Below, piece by piece: positions 39,962-47,753 of a DNA stretch of 64,000 nucleotides. The notes below the pieces were generated by a model. That model saw only the letters and a program-made list of their open reading frames with translations, was not told the DNA's origin and did not search any database. Within the stretch, counting starts at the first letter, position 1; every line of letters begins with the position of its first letter. The stretch comes from CBDIBC01 sp965276635 (GTDB taxonomy: Bacteria; Actinomycetota; Acidimicrobiia; Acidimicrobiales; Palsa-688): the NCBI GenBank assembly GCA_965276635.1, contig CBDIBC010000005.1, positions 682,001 through 746,000 of the forward strand, written 5' to 3'. A program made the translations under genes and the position numbers.

Positions 39962-40204
39962 ATGGATGCCGATTGGATGTCTACCGGCAAGTGCCGGGAA
40001 CTCCCCCCCGAAACCTTCTTCCCCAGTGACGGCGTTGGCGTGGAGCTGGCCCGACGCGTGTGCGCGGATTGCCCGGTGAAGGAACCCTGCCTGGAGTACG
40101 CCCTCTGTAACCGGATCGAGCACGGCGTCTGGGGCGGCGCGTCCGAGCGCGAACGCCGGCGCATCGCCCGCCGCCGGCGGGGTGCACGCATCAGCGTCGA
40201 CTGA
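39962..40204 (+). CDS. WhiB-family Fe-S transcriptional regulator (WhiB1-like)
   Basis: 80 residues, complete. The four cluster Cys are at 11, 34, 37 and 43 (C-x22-C-x2-C-x5-C), forming a 4Fe-4S site. The G-V-W-G-G turn and basic tail (E-R-E-R-R-R-I-A-R-R-R-R) bind DNA or sigma factor. A strong Shine-Dalgarno (GGAGG) precedes the ATG. A long 5' leader suggests post-transcriptional control. WhiB proteins occur only in actinobacteria. Target genes are unknown; the tail resembles WhiB1-type members. Confidence 0.94.
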   Translation: MDADWMSTGKCRELPPETFFPSDGVGVELARRVCADCPVKEPCLEYALCNRIEHGVWGGASERERRRIARRRRGARISVD

Positions 40205-40268
40205 CCGACCGGCCCCGGCCTCCGCCGCAGGTGTGTCGGCCCGGTGGGTTCCAGGCGTGGCTCGGGGT

Positions 40269-40388
40269 GCTCGTTCGGGCTCGCTCGTTCGGGCCCGCAC
40301 CCGAGGGCCCGCTCGTTCCGGCCCGCTCGTTCGGGCTCGCACCCGAGGGCCCGCTCGTTCGGGCCCGCGAGCCCGCACCCGAGGGCCC
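40269..40388. repeat. Tandem repeat between whiB and tatA
   Basis: Five units built from GCTCGTTCGGGC with GCACCCGAGGGCCC, lengths 14 to 36 bp. The units contain CGGGCCCG-type palindromes. The region separates convergent genes, so it may help end both transcripts. Confidence 0.8.
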
Positions 40389-40430
40389 GACCGGCAACTG
40401 GCCAGGCGGCCTGGCCTGGCTAGCCGAGGT

Positions 40431-40757
40431 TCAGGTGAGGGGACCGCCGCTGGCCTGGCGCCGGGCCCGCTCTTCACGCTCGCGGAGAAGGGCATCCAGC
40501 TCGGCCTTGCTCAGCGTCACCCGGTCGTCGGTGCTCCCGGCGGTGACGGCCGTCGGAGGCGGCGGCGCGGCTGCCTTCGCCTGCTCCTTGGCCGCAGCCT
40601 CCTCCTCCGCCTCGTGCTGCGCCTTCTTGAACTCCTTGCCCGCACTCCCCAGGTTCCTGGCCATCTTGGGCAGCTGCGAACCGCCGCCGAGGATCAAGAC
40701 GAGCGCAACCACGATGACGATCAGGAACTCGGGGCTGAAGATGTTGGCCACAATCAT
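40431..40757 (-). CDS. tatA: Twin-arginine translocase TatA-like protein
   Basis: 108 residues. N-terminal single membrane helix (about 8-25), hinge G-G-G, then amphipathic helix with M-A-R-N-L-G-S-A-G-K-E-F-K-K. A Glu/Ala/Gln-rich charged tail follows, with a Pro cluster. TatA multimers form the pore for folded Tat substrates. The F-G at the hinge of many TatA proteins reads L-G here, and TatB cannot be excluded. No tatC is adjacent. TAGCCT at 40765-40770 lies 7 nt before the ATG, so a leaderless transcript. Confidence 0.85.
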   Translation of the reverse strand: MIVANIFSPEFLIVIVVALVLILGGGSQLPKMARNLGSAGKEFKKAQHEAEEEAAAKEQAKAAAPPPPTAVTAGSTDDRVTLSKAELDALLREREERARRQASGGPLT

Positions 40758-40764
40758 GAGTGTC

Positions 40765-40770
40765 AGGCTA
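40765..40770 (-). promoter_or_regulatory. Leaderless -10 element of tatA
   Basis: TAGCCT on the minus strand, 7 nt before ATG 40757. Confidence 0.55.
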
Positions 40771-40889
40771 CTCCTCCGCGGGGCGCTGGAACACCCGGGC
40801 CTGAATCGCGCCGCGACGGCTCCGTGAGCGGCGGCGACGGCTTGCCTGTCGCCGCGTCACCGCCCCCCACGTGGTGGAATGCGGGACCC

Positions 40890-41753
40890 ATGCTCGAGTG
40901 CGTCATCAACGTCAGCGAGGGCTCCGACCCGGCGGTCATCGACCGCCTGGCCGGCGCTGGAGGGCCGGTGATCCTCGACGTCCACGCCGATCCGTGGCAC
41001 AACCGGTCGGTCCTCACCCTCGGCGGCCCGGACGTCGCCGTCGAGGACGCCGCCCGTCGAGTCGCCGAGACGGCGGTCCGCGCCCTCGACCTGCACGACC
41101 ACCGGGGGGTGCATCCCCGGATCGGGGTGCTCGATGTCGTCCCCTGGATCAGCCTGGTGGGATGGCCGCTGCACGACGGCCCCGCCCCCGTCGCCATCGC
41201 CGCCCGAGACCGCTTCGCCGACTGGGCGGCCCAGACGCTCGATCTGCCCTGCTACCGCTACGGGACGGAGCGCAGCCTGCCCGAGCTGCGCCGCAAGGCC
41301 TGGTCCGGCGTCCCGCCCGATCGCGGGCCGGTCAGCCCCCATCCGACAGCAGGCGCCACCGCAGTCGGAGCCCGACCGCTCCTGGTGGCCTACAACCTGT
41401 GGCTGGCCAAGCCGGACCTGGCCCTGGCCCAACGGATCGCCCAGCATCTGCGCCGGCAGGGCATCCGCACGCTCGGGCTGGCCGTCGGCTCCGAGGTCCA
41501 GGTCTCGTGCAACCTCATCGATCCCTGGCGGATCGGGCCCGAGGCGGCCTTCGATGGCGTCGCCGGTCAGACCGACGTGGCCCGGGCGGAGCTGGTCGGC
41601 CTGGTCCCCGCCAGCGTGCTGGCCGCGGCCCCCCGCCACCGTTGGGCCGAGCTCGACCTGGGCGCTGATCGAACGATCGAGGCCCGCCTCGAACGGGCGG
41701 GCCTCGATGGGGGAAGCGCTGGTGCAGCACCCGATTCGGGCGCTGCGAGCTGA
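40890..41753 (+). CDS. Glutamate formiminotransferase (FTCD N-terminal type)
   Basis: 287 residues. N-terminal pattern E-C-V-I-N-V-S-E-G; D-V-H-A-D-P-W-H-N-R-S-V-L-T-L; H-R-G-V-H-P-R-I-G-V-L-D-V-V-P; N-L-W-L-A-K-P-D; and G-L-A-V-G, all of the formiminotransferase fold. It would transfer a formimino group from formiminoglutamate to tetrahydrofolate (histidine breakdown). The cyclodeaminase half is missing, as in some bacteria. No hut genes are in the window, so substrate is inferred. It stands alone on the plus strand. Confidence 0.88.
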   Translation: MLECVINVSEGSDPAVIDRLAGAGGPVILDVHADPWHNRSVLTLGGPDVAVEDAARRVAETAVRALDLHDHRGVHPRIGVLDVVPWISLVGWPLHDGPAPVAIAARDRFADWAAQTLDLPCYRYGTERSLPELRRKAWSGVPPDRGPVSPHPTAGATAVGARPLLVAYNLWLAKPDLALAQRIAQHLRRQGIRTLGLAVGSEVQVSCNLIDPWRIGPEAAFDGVAGQTDVARAELVGLVPASVLAAAPRHRWAELDLGADRTIEARLERAGLDGGSAGAAPDSGAAS

Positions 41754-41839
41754 CTGGGGGCGCCGGCCGGCGACGAGGCACCCGTCCGGTCTGCGTCACA
41801 CTGGCTGCCGGCACCCCCGCCTGCCGCCCGACCGCAGGG

Positions 41840-42127
41840 CTAGCCGACCGCCTCGCTGGGGCCACGTCGTTCGACGGCTCGCCGACGGCGGATCCGCCGC
41901 CGCTCCCGTTCGCTCAGCCCACCCCAGATCCCGAACTTCTCGCCGTTCGCCAGGGCGTACTCCAAGCAGTCCCCGCGCACCACACACCCGCGGCACACCT
42001 CTTTGGCCTCCCGAGTCGACGCCCCCCGCTCCGGGAAGAACAAGTCGGGATCGACCCCCATGCAGTTCGCCTGGCGCTGCCAAATCTGCTGTGTTGGTTC
42101 GAGCAGCAAGTCCAAGAGATGACTCAC
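41840..42127 (-). CDS. whiB: WhiB-family regulator (WhiB/WhmD-like)
   Basis: 95 residues from GTG 42127, which has a strong Shine-Dalgarno (AGGGGAG, 6 nt); ATG 42145 is an alternative. Cluster Cys are at 22, 45, 48 and 54. The core N-C-M-G-V-D-P-D-L-F-F-P-E-R-G-A-S-T and C-R-G-C-V-V-R-G-D-C-L-E-Y-A-L-A-N-G-E are near identical to the WhiB/WhmD group that controls septation and cell division. The tail has G-I-W-G-G-L-S-E-R-E-R-R-R-I-R-R-R-R. Upstream are three direct repeats (42156-42199) that could be an operator. Confidence 0.94.
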   Translation of the reverse strand: MSHLLDLLLEPTQQIWQRQANCMGVDPDLFFPERGASTREAKEVCRGCVVRGDCLEYALANGEKFGIWGGLSERERRRIRRRRAVERRGPSEAVG

Positions 42128-42155
42128 GGGGAACTCCCCTCGCATAACGCCGTGC

Positions 42156-42199
42156 CGTGGTGGCAACGGACGTGGTGGCAACGAGCCGTGGTGGCAACG
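42156..42199. promoter_or_regulatory. Three 13-bp direct repeats upstream of whiB
   Basis: CGTGGTGGCAACG (plus strand; CGTTGCCACCACG on the whiB strand) occurs at 42156, 42171 and 42187, spaced 15 and 16 bp. They lie 29-72 nt upstream of the GTG start, a usual place for an activator or repressor array. The binding protein is unknown. Confidence 0.6.
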
Positions 42200-42295
42200 A
42201 TGTAACTACACCGATGTGATCTTCCCCCCGCCGACCGGCGCGCGCAAGGGGAAATCCATGAATTTCGTGGTCCTGCGTGCTATGGGTGGACCGTC

Positions 42296-42796
42296 ATGCA
42301 GGTCGAGGCACGACGGGTCGACATCACCACGCTGGCAGTCGACGCCATCGTCAACGCCGCCAACCCGGCCCTGGCCGGTGGCGGCGGCGTCGACGGGGCC
42401 ATTCATCACGCCGCCGGCGCCGACGACCTCCATCGGGCCTGCGCGACGCTCGGCGGGTGCCAGACGGGCGAGGCCAAGGCCACCCCCGCATTCGCCCTGC
42501 CTGCCCGCTGGATCATCCACACCGTCGGGCCCGTCTGGCGTGGTGGTAGCCACAGCGAGGCCGAGCTGCTCGCCTCGTGCTATCGCCGCAGCCTGGAGCT
42601 GGCGGGCCAGCTCGGCGCTCGCAGCATCGCCTTCCCGGCGTTGTCGACCGGCGTGTACGGCTACCCACGGGACCAGGCGGCCACCATCGCGGTGGGAGCG
42701 GTGCGCGCCGCCGACTCCCTGCTCGACCTGGTGGTGCTGGTGGCCTTCGACGACGCCACCCTGGCTCGCTACGAACGGCTGCTGGCCGCCCCCTGA
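42296..42796 (+). CDS. Macrodomain protein (O-acetyl-ADP-ribose deacetylase-like)
   Basis: 166 residues, complete macrodomain. Seen: D-A-I-V-N-A-A-N-P near residue 16; G-G-G-G-V-D-G-A-I-H-H-A-A-G; and S-T-G-V-Y-G-Y-P near 115, the ADP-ribose loops of the MacroD/YmdB type. It likely removes ADP-ribose from proteins or O-acetyl-ADP-ribose. The stop overlaps the convergent DUF559 gene by 28 bp. Whether they form a defence pair is speculative. Confidence 0.92.
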   Translation: MQVEARRVDITTLAVDAIVNAANPALAGGGGVDGAIHHAAGADDLHRACATLGGCQTGEAKATPAFALPARWIIHTVGPVWRGGSHSEAELLASCYRRSLELAGQLGARSIAFPALSTGVYGYPRDQAATIAVGAVRAADSLLDLVVLVAFDDATLARYERLLAAP

Positions 42797-43776
42797 GCTC
42801 CGCCCCGCCGCGGCGGCGCCGCGGTCCGCTGTCTTTCGACCGTCCGGCGCCCGACCACGGCCATCACAGCGCCCCGGACCTGCTCGGGCGTCCACCTCGA
42901 CGTGACGTTGAGGATCTCCCACCCGGCGGCCTGCAGGGCAGCGCGTCGCAAGCTGGCCCGGTCGAAGTCGGCCCGGTAGCGCCCGTGGAACGCGTAGCCA
43001 TCCCACTCCACCCCGATCCGCAGCTCCGGGATGGCCCGGTCGATCCGGTAGGCGCGGCCCGCCACCTGGACCTGGTGCTGGCGCACGGCGGCCGGCAGGC
43101 CCAGCTCGTCCCAGACGTCGTCCATCCGGCGCTCCCAGGCGCTGTCGCCGGAGGTGTACCCGGGAAGCCGTTCGGCCAGCACGACGCGCAGTGGCTCTAG
43201 GCGGCCCCGGCCGGGGCCGGTGTCACGCTCGGCCGCCCGTCGCAGTCGACCGAGGTCGACCACCCCCCGGCGGAGGCCATCGTCCACCCATGCTCCCAGC
43301 CCGGTGGCACCGACCGCGGCGGCCACATCGACGAGCGTCTGCTCCGCGGTGGTGGCCGGGATGCCCGCTCGCACCGTGCGAGCGGCCGGGCCCAAGCCGC
43401 GGCGATGTCCGGCGACGCCGTCGACCCTGGTCTGCGTGGCGCAGGTCAGGTGGATCCGCCCGGCGCCTGCCTGCTCTGCCGTCCGGCGCCCCTGGCGGCT
43501 GTCGTCCACGAACCCCCACAGCCGGGCCGCGGTGACATGCGATACCACTGCGCCTCGCCCGGCCGCCAACACCGCCGCCATCACCGCCTGCTCCCACGAC
43601 GGGTGGACGCCCGCCAGGCGGGCGACACCATGGCGCAGGGGCACCAGGCGTCCCTGGCGGAACAGCGTGCGCTGGGCCGTCGGGCTCAACCCAAGCTCGA
43701 TCAGTTGCCGTCGTGTCACCAGGCCATGCTGACGCCGGCCCAACTGGTCGAGCTGCTGTCCTGCACTCTGCGCCAC
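42769..43776 (-). CDS. AbiEi-like wHTH fused to DUF559 (Vsr-like) endonuclease domain
   Basis: 335 residues, GTG start. N-terminus (about 10-60) has a winged helix of AbiEi-antitoxin type (R-R-Q-H-G-L-V-T-R-R-Q-L, then R-L-V-P-L-R-H-G-V). The C-terminus (about 235-300) is DUF559: R-I-D-R-A-I-P-E-L-R-I-G-V-E-W-D-G-Y and R-R-A-A-L-Q-A-A-G-W, with the E-x-D-G and D/R residues of the PD-(D/E)xK-like endonuclease. The AbiEi toxin partner (nucleotidyltransferase) is absent. An 18-bp inverted repeat lies 44 nt upstream and may be its operator. Confidence 0.86.
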   Translation of the reverse strand: MAQSAGQQLDQLGRRQHGLVTRRQLIELGLSPTAQRTLFRQGRLVPLRHGVARLAGVHPSWEQAVMAAVLAAGRGAVVSHVTAARLWGFVDDSRQGRRTAEQAGAGRIHLTCATQTRVDGVAGHRRGLGPAARTVRAGIPATTAEQTLVDVAAAVGATGLGAWVDDGLRRGVVDLGRLRRAAERDTGPGRGRLEPLRVVLAERLPGYTSGDSAWERRMDDVWDELGLPAAVRQHQVQVAGRAYRIDRAIPELRIGVEWDGYAFHGRYRADFDRASLRRAALQAAGWEILNVTSRWTPEQVRGAVMAVVGRRTVERQRTAAPPRRGGAQGAASSRS

Positions 43777-43819
43777 GGGCCCATGGTGTCAAGAAGCACT
43801 GACATTGACCGAGGGAGAT

Positions 43820-43871
43820 TGAATTGTGTTCAATTTGTGTCACCAGGAGATACCAAATTGAACACAATTCA
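43820..43871. repeat. AT-rich 18-bp perfect inverted repeat
   Basis: TGAATTGTGTTCAATTTG (43820-43837) and its reverse complement at 43854-43871 are separated by 16 bp. The arms are about 70 percent A+T against a GC-rich surrounding. Position 44 nt upstream of the DUF559 start fits an autoregulatory operator or a mobile element remnant. No T-run follows, so terminator is less likely. Confidence 0.97.
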
Positions 43872-44026
43872 CCCGACCGGCGGCCTCACCCGACCGGCGG
43901 CCTCACCCGACCGGCGACACCGACCGGCGACACCCGACCGGCGGCCTCAACCGACTGGCGACCGGCGGTGTCACCCGACACCCGACCGGCGGCCTCACCC
44001 GACCGGCGGCCTCAACCGACCGGCGG
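43871..44026. repeat. Degenerate 17-bp tandem repeats (ACCCGACCGGCGGCCTC)
   Basis: About nine units of ACCCGACCGGCGGCCTC and shortened forms follow the inverted repeat up to the end of the trkA gene. No unique spacers occur, so it is not a CRISPR array. It does not contain a supported gene. Confidence 0.85.
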
Positions 44027-44055
44027 GCGCCCCCGCCGCTGCGACCCCGCCTGGG

Positions 44056-44727
44056 CTACTCGCCGGGGTGCAGCAGGATGGCCCGGACGGCCTCCTCCGA
44101 GTCCTCGGTGACCAGGACGATGACCTCGTCGCCGACCTGCAGCTGGGTGTCGCCCCTGGGCACCACGACCCGCCCCTCGCGCACGACCGCCACGATGCTG
44201 GCGTCGCGAGGCATGCCCAGCTCGGCGATGTCGACGTTGCGGGCCGGGGTGTCGTCGGCCAGGGTGACCTCGACCAGGCGGGCCTGCCCCTCGGCGAACT
44301 GCAGCAGGCGCACCAGCGTGCCGACGGAGACGGCCTCCTCCACCAGCGCGGTCATCAGGTGCGGGGTGGAGACGGCGACGTCGACACCCCACGTCTCGTT
44401 GAACAACCAACGGTTCTTCGGGTGGTTTACCCGGGCGATGACGCGAGGCACCGCGAACTCCTGCTTGGCGAGGAGGGAGACGACCAGGTTGTCCTCGTCG
44501 TCGCCGGTGGCGGCCACGACCACGTCCGCTTCCTCCAGCCCGGCGGCGTGGAGCACGCTGACCTCGCAGGCGTCGCCGGCGACCCAACGGAAGCCGGGGT
44601 GCTCGGGTGCCCGGCGCTCGACCAGGTTCACGTCGGACTCGATGATGAGGACCTCGTGGTGGCCGGCCGACAGGTCCTCGGCGATGGATGTGCCGACGTT
44701 GCCGGCGCCGGCGATGGCGACCTTCAT
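44056..44727 (-). CDS. TrkA-family potassium uptake regulator (copy 2)
   Basis: 223 residues from ATG 44727. RCK_N: G-A-G-N-V-G-T-S-I-A-E Rossmann motif, E-S-D, G-D-A, then V-V-A-A-T-G-D-D-E-D-N. RCK_C (about 135-220): V-E-V-T-L-A-D-D-T-P-A and G-D-E-V-I-V-L-V-T. The ATG overlaps the stop of copy 1 (ATGA), so an operon. These proteins bind NAD(H) and gate Trk/Ktr K+ channels; no channel gene is in the window. Confidence 0.92.
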   Translation of the reverse strand: MKVAIAGAGNVGTSIAEDLSAGHHEVLIIESDVNLVERRAPEHPGFRWVAGDACEVSVLHAAGLEEADVVVAATGDDEDNLVVSLLAKQEFAVPRVIARVNHPKNRWLFNETWGVDVAVSTPHLMTALVEEAVSVGTLVRLLQFAEGQARLVEVTLADDTPARNVDIAELGMPRDASIVAVVREGRVVVPRGDTQLQVGDEVIVLVTEDSEEAVRAILLHPGE

Positions 44728-45611
44728 CGTCTGGCCCCCTGACCGCGGGGCCCGCCCCACCCGAGGCGCGGGGGGCCGGCGGCCTCCACCGCCGGGTCGG
44801 CGCCCGGTGACCCGGCGGCGGCCGGTGACTCGTCGGCGGCCGGTGACCCGTCAGCGGCATCCACCGCCGGGTCGGCGGCCGGTGACCCGGCGACACCCGG
44901 TGACCCGGCGACACCCGGTGACCCGGCGGCGGCCGAACCGGACGCCGAGCCGCCGACGGAGGCGGTGATGCCGAGCCGCTGGTGCAGCTGGGTCACCGCC
45001 CCGGTGCGCACGGCGAAGAGCAGGACGTCGCCCTCCTGGCCCATGGCGTCGCCCCGGGCCAGGCGGGCCTGCCCGGAGCGGGTCAGCAGCACCGGGCGGA
45101 AGTCGTCGCCCGACGCCAGCTCTTCCAGCCGGTGCCCGGCGAAGGCGTCTGGCAGGACGTGCTCGACCATGCTCATCTCGCCGGTGGGGTCGGTCCAGGC
45201 GGTGAGCGCGTGGTCGGGGAGCAGCCGGCGGGCGACCTGGTCGACGGTCCAGCTGACGGTGGCCACCGTCTGGATGCCCAGCCGCTGGTAGATGACGGCC
45301 CGCCGGGGGTCGTAGATGCGAGCCACGACCTGGGGGATCTCGAAGGTCTCCCGGGCGATGCGGGCCACCAGGATGTTGGTGTTGTCGCCGCTCGTGACCG
45401 CAGCCAGGGCCCCGGCCGTCTCGACGCGGGCGGCGTGGAGGATGTCGCGGTCGATGCCGGTGCCGGCGATGGACTCGCCGTTCCAGCCCTCCGGCAGCCG
45501 GCGGAACGCCGAGGCGTTCTTGTCGATGATCACCACCGAGTGGCCGTCGCGGCGGAGGCGGACCGCCAGCTCGGAGCCGACCCGGCCGCAACCGACCACG
45601 ATGACGTGCAT
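44724..45611 (-). CDS. TrkA-family potassium uptake regulator (copy 1) with low-complexity tail
   Basis: 295 residues from ATG 45611 (GTG 45614 is adjacent). RCK_N motif V-V-G-C-G-R-V-G-S-E-L-A; I-D-K; S-G-D-N-T-N; and an RCK_C domain (about 130-215). The last 70 residues are Ala/Gly/Ser/Pro-rich with G-S-P-G-V-A repeats encoded by 18-bp units, an unusual addition to this family. It starts the trkA pair operon; two RCK subunits are typical for gating assemblies. Confidence 0.9.
   Translation of the reverse strand: MHVIVVGCGRVGSELAVRLRRDGHSVVIIDKNASAFRRLPEGWNGESIAGTGIDRDILHAARVETAGALAAVTSGDNTNILVARIARETFEIPQVVARIYDPRRAVIYQRLGIQTVATVSWTVDQVARRLLPDHALTAWTDPTGEMSMVEHVLPDAFAGHRLEELASGDDFRPVLLTRSGQARLARGDAMGQEGDVLLFAVRTGAVTQLHQRLGITASVGGSASGSAAAGSPGVAGSPGVAGSPAADPAVDAADGSPAADESPAAAGSPGADPAVEAAGPPRLGWGGPRGQGARR
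44785..44938. repeat. Coding 18-bp repeat region in the trkA copy-1 tail
   Basis: GGTGACCCGGCGACACCC units (plus-strand reading) and degenerate forms encode G-S-P-G-V-A and related repeats. Similar GACCGGCGG-rich words occur in the repeat at 43871-44026, suggesting shared slippage-prone sequence. Confidence 0.75.
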
Positions 45612-45696
45612 CACCTGACAATCGCACAGATCGCCAGCAGCAGCGAGCCAGCCAATGCGAGCCGGCCATGCCAGCAGATCCCGCAGCCGGGTGGGT

Positions 45697-47712
45697 TCAG
45701 GCGCGGCGGCGCCCGGCGGTGCGCTGAGCGCGCTTGGAGTCGAGGAAGTCGACGAGCACGTAGTCGCCGAGCGTCTCGGGCGTGGTGAAGAACGCCCGAC
45801 CCCGGTTCAGCTGGGTCAGCTTCTCGATGAACGACCGCAGGTACCCGGTGGCGTCGAGCATGAAGGTGTTGATGCGGATGTCCTCCTTGGTGCAGCGCAA
45901 CACCTCCTCGAGGGTGATCTGCACGGTCTCGGGTGTCGGCGGATAGGAGAAGAACGGTTGCCCGCCGGGAAGGAGGTGGGCGGTGGGCTCGCCGTCGGTG
46001 ATCATGATGATCTGCTTGGTCCCCCCCTGGTGGGCGAGCATGCGGCGGGCGAGCACCAGTGCGTGTTGCATGTTCGTTCCGTAGGTGTAGTCCCACGACA
46101 CCTCCGGCAGCTGCTCGGGACGCAGCTCGCGGGCCAGCTCGCCGAAGCCGACCAGGCCCAGGTAGTCCCTGGGGTACTGGATGGTGATCAGCGAGTGCAG
46201 GGCCATGGCCACCTTCTTGGCGGCCAGGAAGTTGTCACGCATGGGCATGGACAACGACAGGTCGACCGCCAGCACGGTGGAGGTGCGCGTCAGCGTCTCG
46301 GTGCGCTCCACCTCGAAGTCCTCGGGCAGCAGCGAGACGGGCGTGCCGGTGCCGGTCCGGCCGATGGCGTTGCGGACGGTGCGCTCGATGGACAGGTTGA
46401 ACGGGTCGCCCCACTCGTAGGCCTTGGTCTCGTAGGTGCGCTCGTGGCCGATGCCGACGCGTTCGGCCACGTGGCGACCCATGCGCTCCTTGACCATGCG
46501 GGAGAACAGGTCGGCCAGCGCGTTCCGCCCGATCTGACGGAGCCCTTTGGGGGTGAGCTCGAGGCGGCCCTCGCGCTGGTCGATGAGGCCGGCCGCCGAC
46601 AGCTCCCGGGCCATGCGGGCCAGCTGCTCGAGCGATCGGGCGGCGTCGGGGCCGAGCAGCTCGGCGGCCCGGTCGATGTCGACGTCCGCCAAGGCGCCAG
46701 GGTTCGAGGCCTGGGACATGAGGTTCTCCAGCTGGTCCATCTCGCCCAGCTGGTTCATGACGTCGGCGGCCTGGGCGAAGCCGAGGGGGTCCTGGCCGGA
46801 GAAGTCCCGGCCCTGGTCCCAGCCCATCTGGGGGAAGGCGCTCCGCAGGTTGCCGCCGAGGCGCTCCACCTGCCAACGCAGGTCCATGTCCTCGAGGAGG
46901 GAGTCGGACAGGGCCTGCAGCTGGGCGCGCTGCTCGGGTGACATGGAGGCCAGCAGCTGCGACATGGCCGCCATCTGGGCGGCCATCTGCTCGAGGAGCT
47001 CGTCGAGGGTCTGGGGGTGGCCGGGGAACATGTCGCCGTAGTTGTCCATGAACTCGGCGAACATGCGCTCGGTATCGCCACCTGCCTCGCGGGTCTCGAG
47101 CATCCGGTTCAGGTCGTTGAACATGTCCTTGGTGCGCTGCATGGCCTCGGGTGACATGTCGGACATAGCCTCGGACATCTGGTTGAACTGGCTCTTCAGC
47201 AGCTCTTGGCGCAGCTCGTCCATCAGCTCCTCGAAGCGAGCCTCGGCCTCGGGGCTGGTCCAGTCGCGGTCCTGCAACGACTGGACCTGGCCGGCCAGGT
47301 CGGGGGGAAGGAGATCCAGCTCCATGCGCCGCATGGCCGCCGTCTCCGATGCGTTCTCCCTCCGCCGCTGGTCCCCCGATGCGTCGGCGTCGGCCTCCAT
47401 GCGGTCGATGCCGGCGCGCTCCATGTCCACCACCTCACGGAGCCGTTGGGCGATGTCCTCGTAGGCACCGCCCAGGTCGTGCTGCTCGAGCATCTCCCGC
47501 CTCCGCTCTCGCAGGCGTTCGAGCATCTCGCGCATGCCGGCGACCCGCTCGCCGTTGCGGTCCTCGAAGCCGCGCTGGAGCAGGCGCCGCAGCGCCTGGT
47601 TCACGTCACCGTGCTGGAGCAGCTCGTCGGTCAGCTCGTTGAAGATGTCGTCGGCCTCGAACTCGAAGCCGACCTGGGTGCCGTCCCAGCGGGAGTAGGA
47701 GAACCGAGCCAT
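45697..47712 (-). CDS. VWA-domain protein (partner of MoxR-type AAA+)
   Basis: 671 residues. Mostly helical, Glu/Met/Arg-rich N-terminal two thirds with coiled-coil tendency (R-R-R-E-M-L-E-Q-H; Q-M-A-A-Q-M-A-A-M-S-Q). The C-terminal VWA domain has the MIDAS motif D-L-S-L-S in V-L-A-V-D-L-S-L-S, T in I-M-I-T-D-G-E-P-T, and F-M-L-D-A-T. Such proteins pair with MoxR/ChlI-type ATPases in metal insertion or chaperone complexes. Start follows TAGCGT (47719-47724) by 6 nt with AGGAGG between, so it may work both ways. The AAA+ gene is 1.8 kb away. Confidence 0.9.
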   Translation of the reverse strand: MARFSYSRWDGTQVGFEFEADDIFNELTDELLQHGDVNQALRRLLQRGFEDRNGERVAGMREMLERLRERRREMLEQHDLGGAYEDIAQRLREVVDMERAGIDRMEADADASGDQRRRENASETAAMRRMELDLLPPDLAGQVQSLQDRDWTSPEAEARFEELMDELRQELLKSQFNQMSEAMSDMSPEAMQRTKDMFNDLNRMLETREAGGDTERMFAEFMDNYGDMFPGHPQTLDELLEQMAAQMAAMSQLLASMSPEQRAQLQALSDSLLEDMDLRWQVERLGGNLRSAFPQMGWDQGRDFSGQDPLGFAQAADVMNQLGEMDQLENLMSQASNPGALADVDIDRAAELLGPDAARSLEQLARMARELSAAGLIDQREGRLELTPKGLRQIGRNALADLFSRMVKERMGRHVAERVGIGHERTYETKAYEWGDPFNLSIERTVRNAIGRTGTGTPVSLLPEDFEVERTETLTRTSTVLAVDLSLSMPMRDNFLAAKKVAMALHSLITIQYPRDYLGLVGFGELARELRPEQLPEVSWDYTYGTNMQHALVLARRMLAHQGGTKQIIMITDGEPTAHLLPGGQPFFSYPPTPETVQITLEEVLRCTKEDIRINTFMLDATGYLRSFIEKLTQLNRGRAFFTTPETLGDYVLVDFLDSKRAQRTAGRRRA

Positions 47713-47718
47713 CCTCCT

Positions 47719-47724
47719 ACGCTA
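47719..47724 (-). promoter_or_regulatory. Leaderless -10 element of the VWA gene
   Basis: TAGCGT on the minus strand, 6 nt before ATG 47712. Confidence 0.55.
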
Positions 47725-47753
47725 CGCCGCCGCCTCCGCCAATCGGGCCGGGG

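Noticed and set aside
40003..40012. 6C-type small RNA suggested by a run of C in whiB
   Set aside because: The run lies in WhiB codons (Pro-Pro) and lacks the two C-loop hairpins of the 6C motif.
43787..43792. TTGACA -35 element before the DUF559 gene
   Set aside because: No -10 at 16-18 bp; that position would lie inside the coding sequence.
43871..44026. CRISPR array
   Set aside because: Units are adjacent without unique spacers, vary in length, and no cas gene is present.
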